Positions 53,665-64,000 of a stretch of DNA of 64,000 nt are shown here, piece by piece. A program made the position numbers and the translations under genes. The stretch lies in the NCBI GenBank assembly GCA_023014485.1, contig JAJOZX010002575.1:166501-230500 (forward strand). Direction: 5' to 3'. Origin of the DNA: Bathynomus jamesi. Lineage: Eukaryota; Arthropoda; Malacostraca; Isopoda; Cirolanidae. How positions within the stretch are numbered: position 1 is the first letter of the stretch; each line of letters opens with the position of its first letter. Below the pieces are notes generated by a model, which was given only the letters and a program-made list of their open reading frames with translations, ran no database searches and was not told the DNA's origin.

Positions 53665-53805
53665 ACAAAGCTTCAATTTAATATTTAAGAGAAATCCAAT
53701 GACAAGGAGGAATGTAAATGCATTGCTCGAAACGTTGCGCATTAAAGAAGACTTTTCATGGCATTTACATTCCTCCTTGTCATTGAATTTCTCCTAAATA
53801 TTATA
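53665..53805. repeat. Short inverted repeat with CGAAACG terminus
   Basis: TCCAATGACAAGGAGGAATG and, inverted, CATTCCTCCTTGTCATTGAA enclose GCTCGAAACGTTGCGCATTA. It resembles the outer ends of the Penelope loci. Confidence 0.65.
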
Positions 53806-53826
53806 TTATATATATATATATATATA

Positions 53827-54499
53827 TAGTGGTGTACCGATTAATCGACATTGGCACCGGCAGAATCGACCATTTTGCGGGGCATCGGCATCGGCTAAAT
53901 TTAGCCGATTCTCTCACCGATTCATTGAAATTTTAAAATTTTCTTGACAAAATAAAATATATATTTATGGAAAAGTGAACAGACAAAAACACTATAATGA
54001 TAATTTATACTAATTTCAAACTGTAATTATATAAAAATATTTTACATTCATGAAAGAGGCACTTTATTTTAAGTATTTTAATGATTTTATAAACCCAAAC
54101 TGTATATCCATTTTTTTATTCAAATAGGCCACCAGGGACTTGAAATTTTAATGAAAAATTTTGTTGTTCTTTACATGTTGAAGAAAGAAAATACGTTCAA
54201 CATAAGGAAAAACAATTACTTTAAATATTGGTATTCATTTTATGAAACTAAAATAAAATCATTTTATCATTTTACTGAGTAATAAAACTATTTAACATCA
54301 TTTTAGCTACGGTATATGAGTAACAAATTATGTTGCTGTATATTGTGGAAAGGAAAATTATTTAAACAAATTTGAAATGTAAAAATATGAAGATTTAAAG
54401 TTTTCACATTAGATTAGTAAAATTTATGAAGGGAATTGAATTTTTAAAATGTAGGCAAAGTATCGGCATCGGCTAAATTTTGGAATCGGTACATCACTA
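53827..54499. mobile_element. Non-autonomous hAT element
   Basis: Ends TAGTGGTGTACCGATTAATC and, inverted, TAGTGATGTACCGATTCCAA. Subterminal GGCATCGGC boxes at both sides. TA repeats on both flanks hide the target duplication. 673 bp, no transposase. Confidence 0.78.
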
Positions 54500-55635
54500 A
54501 TATATATATATATATATAGTGGCCTAACGGTAGGCTCATTAAAATATATAAATTAAAATGGAAATGAAATGCTTCGGGTCACCAGTTTGACCTTTCAGCC
54601 AAACAAACGGTATTTAATAAAGAAGATAGAAATATCTTTGTAGTTTTCGTTTAATTCGAAAAATAAATTAATTATTTGTTCACAGTGATTAACAATTATT
54701 TATGCAGTAATTGTGCAATATTACAATGAAATGATTATTAGCAATAAAGAATGATTCTTATACGAGATAAGAGTTAAATGATACAATAATGGCAAGAAAC
54801 ACTAATTAAGGTAATGAGATATACGTTATTGAACAAATAATACTAAGTAATTAAGCAAATAATAACTGAGGTAATGAAAGAACTGTATTGGCACAGGAAC
54901 GGATTAGGCCTAATTGCGGTCGTAAATACGTGAGTTAGATTCAAACGGTATTGAGGGACACTTTGAAAATAGCCTGTTCGGTTAGGCTGGGAGTATACTG
55001 AGTTTGTAGGCTACATAAAAGTAGTTTACGACAATGGAATAAGCGGTAGGCCAAATGAACTGGTAGTCGACTTGAAGTTTACAGACCTGGGTTTCTTCTG
55101 AGGTAGACTGTGAAGACGATGGGAGAGCCTACTAGCCTGTTTGAATGACGAAATACTCGTTGAAGGGAAATGAAGATTCGCAGGTCGAAGTAGATGAATG
55201 TTGAGTGAGGCAAAGGGACCGGAAGGATTGCGCGAGTTGAATCTTGCAGAAGTGAGGTTGCTTCCGGAGGCGTTCAAATGAGAGTGGACCTCAACAGAAA
55301 TGATCAACTTCGTGTATGCTTGAAAGAAGTTTGAAGGAAAACGGGTCGCTCTCCGACGAAGGCTGGAGAGCGGGTGGAGTTATATGACGAAGATTGGAGA
55401 TGAAGAGTGAGTGCTGAGTGAGGCCTAAGCAATGGGCAAGTGAGAATGAGCGAATGAAGGCAACCTGAAGTGGACTGGCACTTTTATAGGCTCGGTGACG
55501 CTAAAAGTTCTGACGGGCATTTTCGAGAAACAAAAGTAAAATAAGCGTTTCTTTGTGGTCTGTTCTTGCCAACGTGTTGGAATTTTACAGCCATGTGAGG
55601 GAGGCGAGGAAAAGGAATTTTCGGTTATGCTGCTA
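54500..55635. other. Unassigned sequence
   Basis: After a (TA)n stub the sequence is AT-rich, then from about 54960 more GC-rich and purine-rich (GAAG, GAGTGA). A 93-codon minus-strand frame (55026-55307) has no recognisable domain. Neither element ends nor gene structure seen. Confidence 0.5.
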
Positions 55636-55637
55636 GG

Positions 55638-55656
55638 TACATATATATATATATTA

Positions 55657-55703
<47 letters not shown>

Positions 55704-55708
55704 ACTTA

Positions 55709-55771
<63 letters not shown>

Positions 55772-55781
55772 TGTATATATG
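55638..55781. repeat. (TA)n microsatellite block
   Basis: About 140 bases of TA units with few interruptions, abutting the Penelope terminus. Confidence 0.97.
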
Positions 55782-56426
55782 ATGAATAAAACCACGCAGG
55801 AAAGGAAACAGAATGGTGCAAGCGCTTTCGTCTAATGACATCCTCAGGAACACTGAAGTACATAAAGAGTTACAGCCTATATATAGGTTACATAAAAAAA
55901 TATATATATATATATACAATAAACGGAGAGATAAAAATTTTAAAAAAAATTAAAAAATTAAACATTAAAGGATTGTGGGAGGAACATACAAATTTGTAAG
56001 GAAAAACTATTGATTTTTAGCACAAGATCAAATGAATTGTTTCTAACCAATGTTATAGATAATTAAAAAAATAAAAATACAAATTTATACTGGAAATCTG
56101 CCCGGGTTTTAGCAACTTGCCCTTCTTGTTAAAGTTCGATGTCTATAAAAATAACTTGAAAAATAAAAGTTATTAGAGTAGCATACAAGTTTACCAAAGA
56201 TTTAGCGTTCTACCCTTCTTATCTAAATCTGTTCTGAAGGAATTCATAAAACAGGATCGAGTTGAAAAAGACCTTTGCTTATGTTGAAGTTATTTGTAAG
56301 TTGGATAATGGCAGACTCAAGAATATTTATATTAACAATGTTGCCAGAGTGAAATAAAACTGAAGCATTATTCTAATCAATACAGTGGGATAACTCTGAC
56401 AAATGGACAAAAAGGGCACTGGACGA

Positions 56427-57838
56427 CTATCCTGTTCTAACGGAATATTGATGCTGTTTTATACGTGTGTGCAAATCCTTTCCCGTCTGACCTATGTAAA
56501 AGGAATCACATTGTTTACAACCAATTTTATAGATAATGCCTGAATTATTGGTAGGGCTATTTTTCACTATGATATGTTTCACAATATTGTTATATGAAAA
56601 TACTACATTAATATCCAAAAGTTTAAGTACATTAGCAATGCCAAAAAAGCCCGGGAAAAATGGAAGTACTAAAATATTTTTTGACAAAGTCCGAATGTTA
56701 TTATTGACACGATAGAAAGTTCGTTTTGCCTTGTTGAGACAAGATTCTGTAAACGCAGATGGATAACACAGATCACTTCCAATACCGTTGATTTTTTTCC
56801 AATTCGACATCGATGTATTCCGGACTGGCGATCCTAAGGGCGCGGAGAAACATTGAAGAAAAAATGGCCTTCTTAGTGTGGGTGTCATGTCCCGAGTAAA
56901 AGTGTACGTAGGACAAATTGTTTGTTTTTTCCGATAGATACTAAACTTAAAACCTGGGCTTTCCCTATGTACACGCACATCTAAAAACGGGATAGAGTTG
57001 TCTTGTTCCATTTCTAAAGTAAACTTAATGGAGGGGACTTGATCATTTAACTGAAGGAGGAAGTTATCCAGGTCACGATTCATGGGCCAGATACACAAAA
57101 TATCGTCGACGTACCGCAACCAAGGGATGCCAACCCCCAGGATTCTCGGGATGTAAGTAATTTCGAAAAACTCCATATAAATATTGGAGAGGAGGGGCGA
57201 CAAGGGGATGCCCATGGCCATCCTGTTGATAATTAATACTCGTTATTGAAAGTGAATTTACAGTCTTTGCTGCAAAGCTTAATAAGTTCCAAAACAATGT
57301 GTGAAGGTAGTGGCAGGTCATACTTATGTAATTCTCGGGAGAGAAAGTCAAGCATATCGTCAATCGGTACTTTTGTAAACAATGAACAAACGTCAAAACT
57401 GATCAATCTATCGTTGGTTTCAGTACGTGCATTATTCAATTTTTCAGTAAGATCCATGGAATTTATTACATGTGAATCCGAGATAGTTCCGAGAATGGGG
57501 GAGAAGACTTTGACAAGCCATTTGGAGAGTTTATAAGTAATAGAGCCCACCGAGCTAATAATAGGGCGCATAGGATTGCCAGGTTTGTGGGTTTTAATAA
57601 GACCGTAAAGGTAGGGCAGAGAAGGTGAAGTGGACATGAAAAGCGGAATTAAGTCCTTATGATCTTTGAGAATGCGTTTCAAGCCACTATTAAATGATTT
57701 GATGACGTCATCCTGCTGGTTCTTCCTAAGTTTGCTGTATGTGGCGGAGTCCTGGAGAAGCTCGTTCATCTTTCTGATGGAGTCCACTTTGTCCATAATA
57801 ACTATGGTGTTAGCCTTGTCTGCTTTAGTAATATGGAG
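56427..57838 (-). pseudogene. Penelope-like RT and GIY-YIG endonuclease, minus copy
   Basis: 57233-57796: LPYLYGLIKTHKPGNPMRPI and LISFDVCSLFTKVPIDDML, the RT N-terminal half. A frameshift near 57225 leads to 56427-57221: MAMGIPLSPLLSNIYMEFFE, catalytic LRYVDDILCIW, FLDVRVHRES, and the GIY-YIG endonuclease GIIYKIGCKQCDSFYIGQTG with TRIKQHQYS. The best preserved Penelope-like coding region in the window: a single break over about 470 codons, but truncated at the 5' side. Confidence 0.9.
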
Positions 57839-57845
57839 CTCCCCA

Positions 57846-58817
57846 TCGAAATTACTTACATCCCGAGAATCCTGGGGGTTGGCATCCCTTGGTTGCGATA
57901 CGTCGACGATATTTTGTGTATCTGGCCCATGAATCGTGACCTGGATAACTTCAGTTAAATGATGAAGTCCCTTCCATTAAGTTTACTTTAGAAATGGAAC
58001 AAGACAATTCAATCCCGTTTTTGGATGTGCGTGTACATAGGGAGAGCCCAGGTTTTAAGTTTAGTATCTATCGGAAAAAAAAAAAACAATTTGTCCTACG
58101 TACACTTTTACTCGGGACATGACACCCCCACTAAGAAGGCCATTTTTTCTTCAATGTTTCTCCGCGCCCTTAGGATCGCCAGTCCGGAATACATCGATGC
58201 CGAATTGGAAAAAAATCAACGGTATTGGAAGTGATCTGTGTTATCCATCTGCGTTTATGGAATCTTGTCTGGAAAAGACAAAACGAACTTTCTATCGTGT
58301 GAATAATAACACTCGGACTTTGTCAAAAAATATTTTAGTACTTCCATTTTTCCCGGGCTTTTTAGGCATTGCTAATGTACTTAAACTTTTGGATATTAAT
58401 GTAGTATTTTCATATAACAATATTGTGAAAAATATCATAGTAAAAAATAGCCTTACCAATAATTAAGGCATTATCTATAAAATTGGTTGTAAACAATGTG
58501 ATTCCTTTTACATAGGTCAGACGGGAAAGGATTTGCACACACGTATAAAACAGCATCAATATTCCGTTAGAACAGGACAGTCGTCCAGTGCCCTTCTTGT
58601 CCATTTGTCAGGGTTATCCCACTGTATTGATTGGAATAATGCTTCAGTTTTATTTCACTCTGGCAACATTGTTAATAGAAATATTCTTGAGTCTGCCATT
58701 ATCCAACTTACAAATAACTTCAACATAAGCAAAGGTCTTTTTCAACTCGATCCTGTTGTTTTGAATTCCTTCAGAACAGATTTAGATAAGAAGGGTAGAA
58801 CGCTAAATCTTTGGTAA
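57846..58817 (+). pseudogene. Penelope-like RT C-terminus and GIY-YIG, plus copy
   Basis: Starts inside the RT (ILGVGIPWLRYVDDILCIW) and continues in shifted frames through NGIGSDLCYPSAFMESC, LTNN then a stop (58465), YKIGCKQCDSFYIGQTG, and FRTDLDKKGRTLNLW at the end. About 95 percent like the minus copy by eye. Several frameshifts and one stop. Confidence 0.85.
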
Positions 58818-59264
58818 ACTTGTATGCTACTCTAATAACTTTTATTTTCCAATTTATTTTTATAGACGTCGAACTTTAACAAGAAGGGCAGAGTGCTAAA
58901 ACCCGGGCAGATTTCCAGTATAAATTTGTATTTTTATTTTTTAATTATCTATAACATTGGTTAGAAACAATTCATTTGATCGTGTGCTAAAAATCGATAG
59001 TTTTTCCTTACAAATTTGTATGCTCCTCCCACAATCCTTTAATGTTTAATTTTTAATTTTTTTTTAAATTTTTATCTCTCCGTTTATTGTATATATATAT
59101 TTTTTTTTTTCTGTAACCTATATATAGGCTGTAACTCTTTATGTACTTCAGTGTTCCTGAGGATGTCATTAGACGAAAGCGCTTGAGCACCATTCTGTTT
59201 CCTTTCCTTCGTGGTTTTATTCATCATAAATATTATTCACGTGTTACTTTCGTGAAATAATTTT

Positions 59265-59353
<89 letters not shown>

Positions 59354-59354
59354 T

Positions 59355-59386
<32 letters not shown>
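59265..59386. repeat. (TA)n then (GA)n microsatellite
   Basis: TA units at 59265-59350, followed by GA units to 59386. Confidence 0.96.
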
Positions 59387-59387
<1 letters not shown>

Positions 59388-59424
59388 AACGACTGTCCTC
59401 GATGTCTGTTCTCAAGATCAAATG

Positions 59425-59599
59425 GCAGAGATCATCATCAGAATGCCAGAACTTGTATCTTTACATTATGCAAGGGGGAAAGCAACACCATTCTAAATAT
59501 ATTGACTCAAGAAATCTGTTATTGTCATAGTTATTGACTTTTATTATTAAAGCATGAACTACGGAAAAACCGAAGGTGTCTATTTATTTTTGTCAACCC

Positions 59600-59605
<6 letters not shown>
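59425..59605 (+). mobile_element. 3' relic of a Tc1-like transposon
   Basis: Same sequence type as 20690-20915 (GCAGAGATCATCATCAGAAT, ATCTTTACATTATGCAAGG, AAGCAACACCATTCTAA). Ends near the (TA)n block 59605-59662. Confidence 0.45.
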
Positions 59606-59664
<59 letters not shown>

Positions 59665-59706
59665 TTCTTATTGTACTTTGTGTGGGTTCGCCTGACGGCT
59701 CAGGAT

Positions 59707-60902
59707 TAGGGCTGTTAAAATGCCAAAATTTTCAATACCGGTATTGATACCGATTATTTTACCAATACCGGTATTGATACCGGTTTTATATTAAAATATT
59801 TTTATTTTTAAATCACCAATTTAATAGTGAAAAAAAGTAAAAAATTCATCTTTCACTTGAGTGCCCATAGCCATAAGAATGTAAATATGTCTTCTTATAC
59901 CAGCTAGCCTGTCGACCGACGTTGACTTTAGTCAGTTTAGTGGCTTAAAGCACCCGAACTCGAATCCAAGTCCTTCAAAATGTAAACCTTGTGTTTTATT
60001 TAACCACTATGTCATTTAATATATGCCACAAATATTAAGTCTTGAAAAGATCCTATAGCTAAGGATATCTAATATAGCTATAAGCCCATAATATTATTGA
60101 ATTATTAACAATCAACGAACATTATAAAAGGAAAAAAATAGTCAAAATATAAGAAAAATCCTTTAATGAAAAGTAAATTTACTATTAAAAATTATTATTC
60201 ATTTTTCATTTTGAAAAATAGACTTAAGGAAACAAAGACTATCCAGTGAATTCTCAAAAAGATTTGATCTCAATTTTGTGAGGTATAACCCTGCAGCCGA
60301 AAACGCTCTTTTGGATTCTACACTTGTAGGTCTAATGGAAAGTAATGCATAATAGAGCTTATCTAAATTTTCTGTTCTTTTCGAAGACACTTCAAAACTC
60401 TTAAATTCTGTGTTGGGATCAAAGGTAGAAGGTTTGCTTCTCAATGGGATCTTTTCTAATTTCTCCATTCCTTGCATATATTCAGCGAGCAGTGGATCAT
60501 CAACTTTATCCTTGTTCTCAACTCCAATTTCAGTTGGATTTTCAGGGCAGCAAGATGCTTCTTCTTTTTCACCGTGTTTCTCGTATTCAACTAATTGTTC
60601 TTCATCTTCAAGGAAAAGTCTTTTAAACATTCCCTCTGCAGTTCTCTTGAGCACTGTTTTAGATGATAATGATACATTAAAATATTTTTTTTATTCTGAG
60701 GATTTCGAATATTTTTGTCTTTTTAGGAAAAAAGCAAACCCCTAAGCTCATATTTTTTAAATGCAATTCATATTTCGCCTAAAACAACTATTTAAAAAAA
60801 AATATACTTCCAATACCGGTATTGACATCCACGGTATCGGTATTGTCTCTTTTTTCTAATACCGGTAGAATACCGGTATTTCAATACCGGGATTCGGGCC
60901 TA
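59707..60902 (-). mobile_element. hAT element with CCGGTATTG boxes and 8-bp target duplication
   Basis: CTCAGGAT flanks both sides (59699-59706, 60903-60910). Element begins TAGGGCTGTT and ends CGGGCCTA. Subterminal AATACCGGTATTGATACCG boxes repeat at the left and right, likely transposase sites. Inserted in the 3' region of the LINE to its right, which continues on the left only for a short stretch. Confidence 0.88.
60199..60654 (-). pseudogene. hAT transposase C-terminal fragment
   Basis: 151 codons ending in the dimerisation domain: LLSIRPTSVESKRAFSAAGL, LTKLRSNLFENSLDSLCFLK. Upstream part is acidic (FLEDEEQLVEYEKHGEKEE). The DNA-binding and catalytic parts are missing, as in an internally deleted element. 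Confidence 0.8.
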
Positions 60903-60910
60903 CTCAGGAT

Positions 60911-63417
60911 CGACCTGCGGTCGGACCCTCTGCAGCATCCCGCCTCATTTGCGGGATTTAGTGAAGGAGGGAATTGCTGTCTGATCTCCTCCTGCCCTCG
61001 TAGCCAGTCACGCATGGCTAGTCAGGGACTTTGCACAGGAATCTGTCCAGTTGGTTCTTGAAGTTATTCAGGTCGGTGTGCTGGAGATTCCTTACTTCTC
61101 TCGTTAAGGCATTGAAAAGCTTTGGGCCTCGTATTCTGAGGGTATTTTCCATCCTCGTTTTCATGGCCCCCTGTCCCACAGCAGCTAGGACTGTACAAAA
61201 TCTGCCTCTTCTCTCATTCCAGTTTGTTTCTATTTCATTTCTATGGTTAGGGACAAAGCCCTAAAGTATTTTCCATATGTATATTATTGTGTACCGCTCT
61301 CGCCTTCTTTCGAGAGAGTAGAGTTTCAGGGATTGTAGTCGAGACCAGTAGTCTTCACCTTCCGTTTTTTCTGTATAGCTTCAATGTTCGCAATGTCTCG
61401 TTTTCTGTATGGGCTTGTGAGTACTGAGCAATACTCAATTATTGGTAGGACTAGGTTCTTCCATAATTTGAGCATGATGTTTGCTTTTCTGCTGCGGAAC
61501 CTCCTCCAGATGATTCCTATTATTTTTCTAGCCGTTGTAATTTTGATGTTATAGTGCTCTCTGAATTCTGTATCCGACGACATTATTTCTGCCAGATCCC
61601 TGACTTGTAGATTTGGTGTTATCTGTTTGTCTTGCAGAGTTTTGTATCTTTTATTCTGCAGGTCCTTGTTATTACCATATCTTAGAAGTTGGAATTTTTC
61701 TTCGTTGAACTTCATATTGTTGTCTTCTGCCCACTGGAATAATGTTTCAATGTCGTTTTGTAATTTCCTTATGTCACCTTCGTTCAATATTTCCTTACAT
61801 ACCTTTGTGTCATCTGCGAAACATGATACAGTACTGTTCTTAATATCTGTATCAATATCTGCAATCATTATTATGAACAGCAAGGGAACTAATACTGTCC
61901 CTTGTGTGACAGAGCTCACGACTTCCGAGATTTCTGATTTAACTCCGTTTACCACTACTCTTTGTGTGCTTTGCGTCAAGAAATTAAATACCCATCTTTC
62001 TAGCTTTCCAGTAATTTCTGTATTCTTAAGTTTGTTTGCTATGATTCCATGGTCACATTTATCGAAGGCTTTACCAAAGTCCGTATATATTACATCTATG
62101 TTTTGTCCTCGAAACAATGTTTCCAATATTTTCTCCTGGTGGTCTGGTAGCTGTGATAGGCACGATCTTCCAGCCCTGAAGCCACGTTGATTTGGGTTGT
62201 ATAAGTCTTTTACTTGTTGGTAGTATGTAGTTTTGCCTCTAATTATACGTTCAAAGCACTTTATAAGGTGTGAGGTGAGAGCCACTGGCCGATAATTCTT
62301 GGGCATTGACTGTTACCACCTTTAAATAGGGGGGCAATGTTTGCGTTCTTTAAGGGGAGTAGAATTTGTCCTGTGTCGAGTGATTTCCTCCATAGTAAGT
62401 ATAGCGGTTTGGCAATACTCTCTTTACATTTCTTCAGAAATGTGGCACGCCATGTGTCTGGCCTTGGAGCTGAATTGTCTCGCATCTGTGATAAGGCCGT
62501 AATTACATCTCTTTCCGTGAACTCGAAGGCCATTAATAGGTTTGTGCCGGAATTTGTTCGTGGTTGATTTGTATCAATGTCGAAAAATTCGTCTGGGTTT
62601 TTCACTTCCACCTCGGACTTAGGGGTGCTAAACTTAGAGTTAAATTGTTCCCTAAGCAGTTCGTTTATTTCTTTCTGGTCATTTGTGTATTCGGCCTCCC
62701 CGTCTATCAACGGACCAATACTTTCCTTACACTGCATTTTCTTTTTCGCAAACGTGTAGAAGTATTTTGGGTTATTTTTTATGTTTTCTACTACCTTCTT
62801 TTCCTTCTCGTTTGTCTTATGTATGAATATTTGCTTTAGGTCCGTTTCTATTTTGCCAAATTTCCTCTCTAGTTTGAGTCTCTTTGCATCAGTTCTGCAT
62901 CTGTGGAGATGTTTTACGGTTTATCTTCGTTGCTGGAAGAGTGTTCTGATTTTCCTCTCGAGCTTGCTACGTTTTCTTTCCTGTCTCACTGGAATATGTT
63001 TGAGTATTATAGGTTTGGTTTCACTCTCTGTTATACATAACATTTCTTGTGGAGTCTTCTCGTTAAGTAGCAGTTCCCAATTTACTTCCTTTAAATCTTT
63101 ATTTACTTCCCAATTTACTTTCTTTGAATTCATATTTAAGCCTTCAAATGTTCCTTCTGACTCTCTAGGATGCGTTTTCGGACCTCTGGGTGCTAATTTC
63201 AACTGTATATCGATGAGGTTATGGTCGGAGAACTTTGTGTGCGTTACTTTTTTATTTATTATTATCTCGTTATTTGTCAAGATTAAATCCAAACGTTCTC
63301 TTTTCTGGTGGCTTCACAGATTCCCTGGGTGAGGGCGTAATGTTCCATAATATCTAATAGCATTGTTGCTTGGGTTCTACCATATTTTGTAATGTTGCCA
63401 GGAAACTTCTCGGCATA
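60911..63417 (-). pseudogene. LINE family E ORF2, truncated and frameshifted
   Basis: Right to left: 62921-63292 endonuclease end (DLILTNNEIIINKK, TKFSDHNLIDIQLK) and linker; 62261-62737 pre-RT (DNSAPRPDTWRATFLKK); 61326-62306 RT (NYRPVALTSHLIKCFERIIR, VIYTDFGKAFDKCDHG, SVTQGTVLVPLLF, CFADDTKVCKE, EDNNMKFNEEKFQLLRYG). The 3' end has GCTGCAGAGGG and CTCCTTCACTAAATCC. Related to family C but distinct. A hAT sits in its 3' end and a mariner-type element in its endonuclease. Confidence 0.82.
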
Positions 63418-63419
63418 TA

Positions 63420-64000
63420 CAGGGTGTACATAAAGTCAGGATCTATTTTTGTGAAGCACTTGGAAATTATATGGAATTCAATCATAAAATGATAAAGTGG
63501 TAACATTTATTAAATAATTAAGAGTAGGATTCGACGTGACGCCCATCAGTATCCCTGCACAGCTCAAATCGTTCCGCAGCATTTCTAAACACATTCTGGA
63601 GCATTTGCGGGGTTATGTTATCTGCAGCAGTTCGTATACGTGTACGTAAGTTTTCAAGACTCGTAATCTTCGTCTGATAGACGTGCGATTCGATAAAGCC
63701 CCATGCAAAGAAATCTAAAGGGGTTAAATCTGGTGATCTCGCTGGCCAAGGTCTGTTGCTTCCGCGTCCGATCCAGCGATTTGGAAAACGTCCATTTAGA
63801 TAATCCTGAACAATTTTGGCATAGTGACAAGGAGCACCATCATGTTGATAGACGACGGGGATAGGATTGTTAGTACCGTCGTCTATCAACATGATGGTGC
63901 TCCTTGTCACTATGCCAAAATTGTTCAGGATTATCTAAATGGACGTTTTCCAAATCGCTGGATCGGACGCGGAAGCAACAGACCTTGGCCAGCGAGATCA
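63420..64000. mobile_element. DD41D mariner-type element with inverted transposase, runs off the window
   Basis: Starts CAGGGTGTACATAAAGTCAG after TA (63418-63419). 63518-63910 (minus) encodes VYQHDGAPCHYAKIVQDYLN (second Asp), WPARSPDLTPLDFFAWGF (last Asp, 41 residues on) and the C-terminus. From 63885 on, the plus strand repeats the same region inverted (ACATGATGGTGCTCC, TGGACGTTTTCCAAATCG). About 20 bases lie between the arms. Confidence 0.82.

Larger units (their letters stand above)
55785..59262. mobile_element. Penelope-like element (family A), inverted pair
   Basis: Minus copy 55785 to about 57845 and 5'-truncated plus copy about 57846-59262, joined head to head. Both outer ends carry the CTGAGGATG...GACGAAAG terminus (55825-55847 and 59157-59179) and GATTGTGGGAGG...ACAAATTTGTA. 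(TA)n lies outside both. Confidence 0.88.

Noticed and set aside
55026..55307. 93-codon Ser/Pro/Leu-rich minus-strand ORF
   Set aside because: No homologous motif, no start context, single frame in purine-rich DNA; probably chance.

Overview
The window looks like repeat-rich genomic DNA from an arthropod, most likely a decapod crustacean. The reasons are long (TA)n, (TG)n and (GA)n tracts every few kilobases, arthropod-style TATA plus TCAGT core promoters, spliced or TE-derived coding sequence, and a dense mix of Polinton, Penelope, CR1-type LINE, Tc1/mariner, hAT, MULE and tRNA-SINE sequences. The taxon is an inference. No ordinary host gene was recognised.

1-13.4 kb: most of a Polinton/Maverick (adintovirus-like) element. 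A compact minus-strand block reads, in transcription order: packaging ATPase, small membrane protein, conserved protein of unknown function, chromodomain integrase, penton-like minor capsid protein, basic core protein, hexon-like major capsid protein and adenain-type protease. Divergently, on the plus strand, lie a protein-primed family B DNA polymerase and three unrecognised ORFs. Protease, hexon, core and two plus-strand ORFs are intact. The other genes carry frameshifts, often in homopolymers. At the left edge (207-1098) a plus-strand gene has two phase-2 introns and a 441-bp tandem duplication that predicts an A-B-A-B' protein of 172 residues. At 13.8-14.4 kb an array of about ten 14-bp dyads leads into a TATA/initiator pair with canonical spacing.

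14.4-27 kb: C-rich tandem repeat, MITEs, composite tRNA-SINEs, a mariner-like element with a MITE nested in it, a foldback element, and a nearly complete CR1-type LINE (21.9-27.0 kb) with an SGNH-esterase ORF1 and an APE-RT ORF2.

27-40 kb: two copies of a second LINE family in opposite orientation. Copy 1 (minus) carries a hAT element and a Tc1 element. Copy 2 (plus) carries a mariner, itself carrying a Penelope fragment, and a foldback MITE. Comparing the two copies fixes insertion sites and target duplications.

40-64 kb: MULE derivative, Tc1 element, Penelope loci arranged as inverted pairs, foldback repeats, hAT elements, two DD41D mariner-type elements whose 3' halves are inverted on themselves, and a third LINE. 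The strongest recurring theme is inverted, outward-facing duplication: at least twelve loci are hairpin-like. This could be element biology or an assembly/library artefact.
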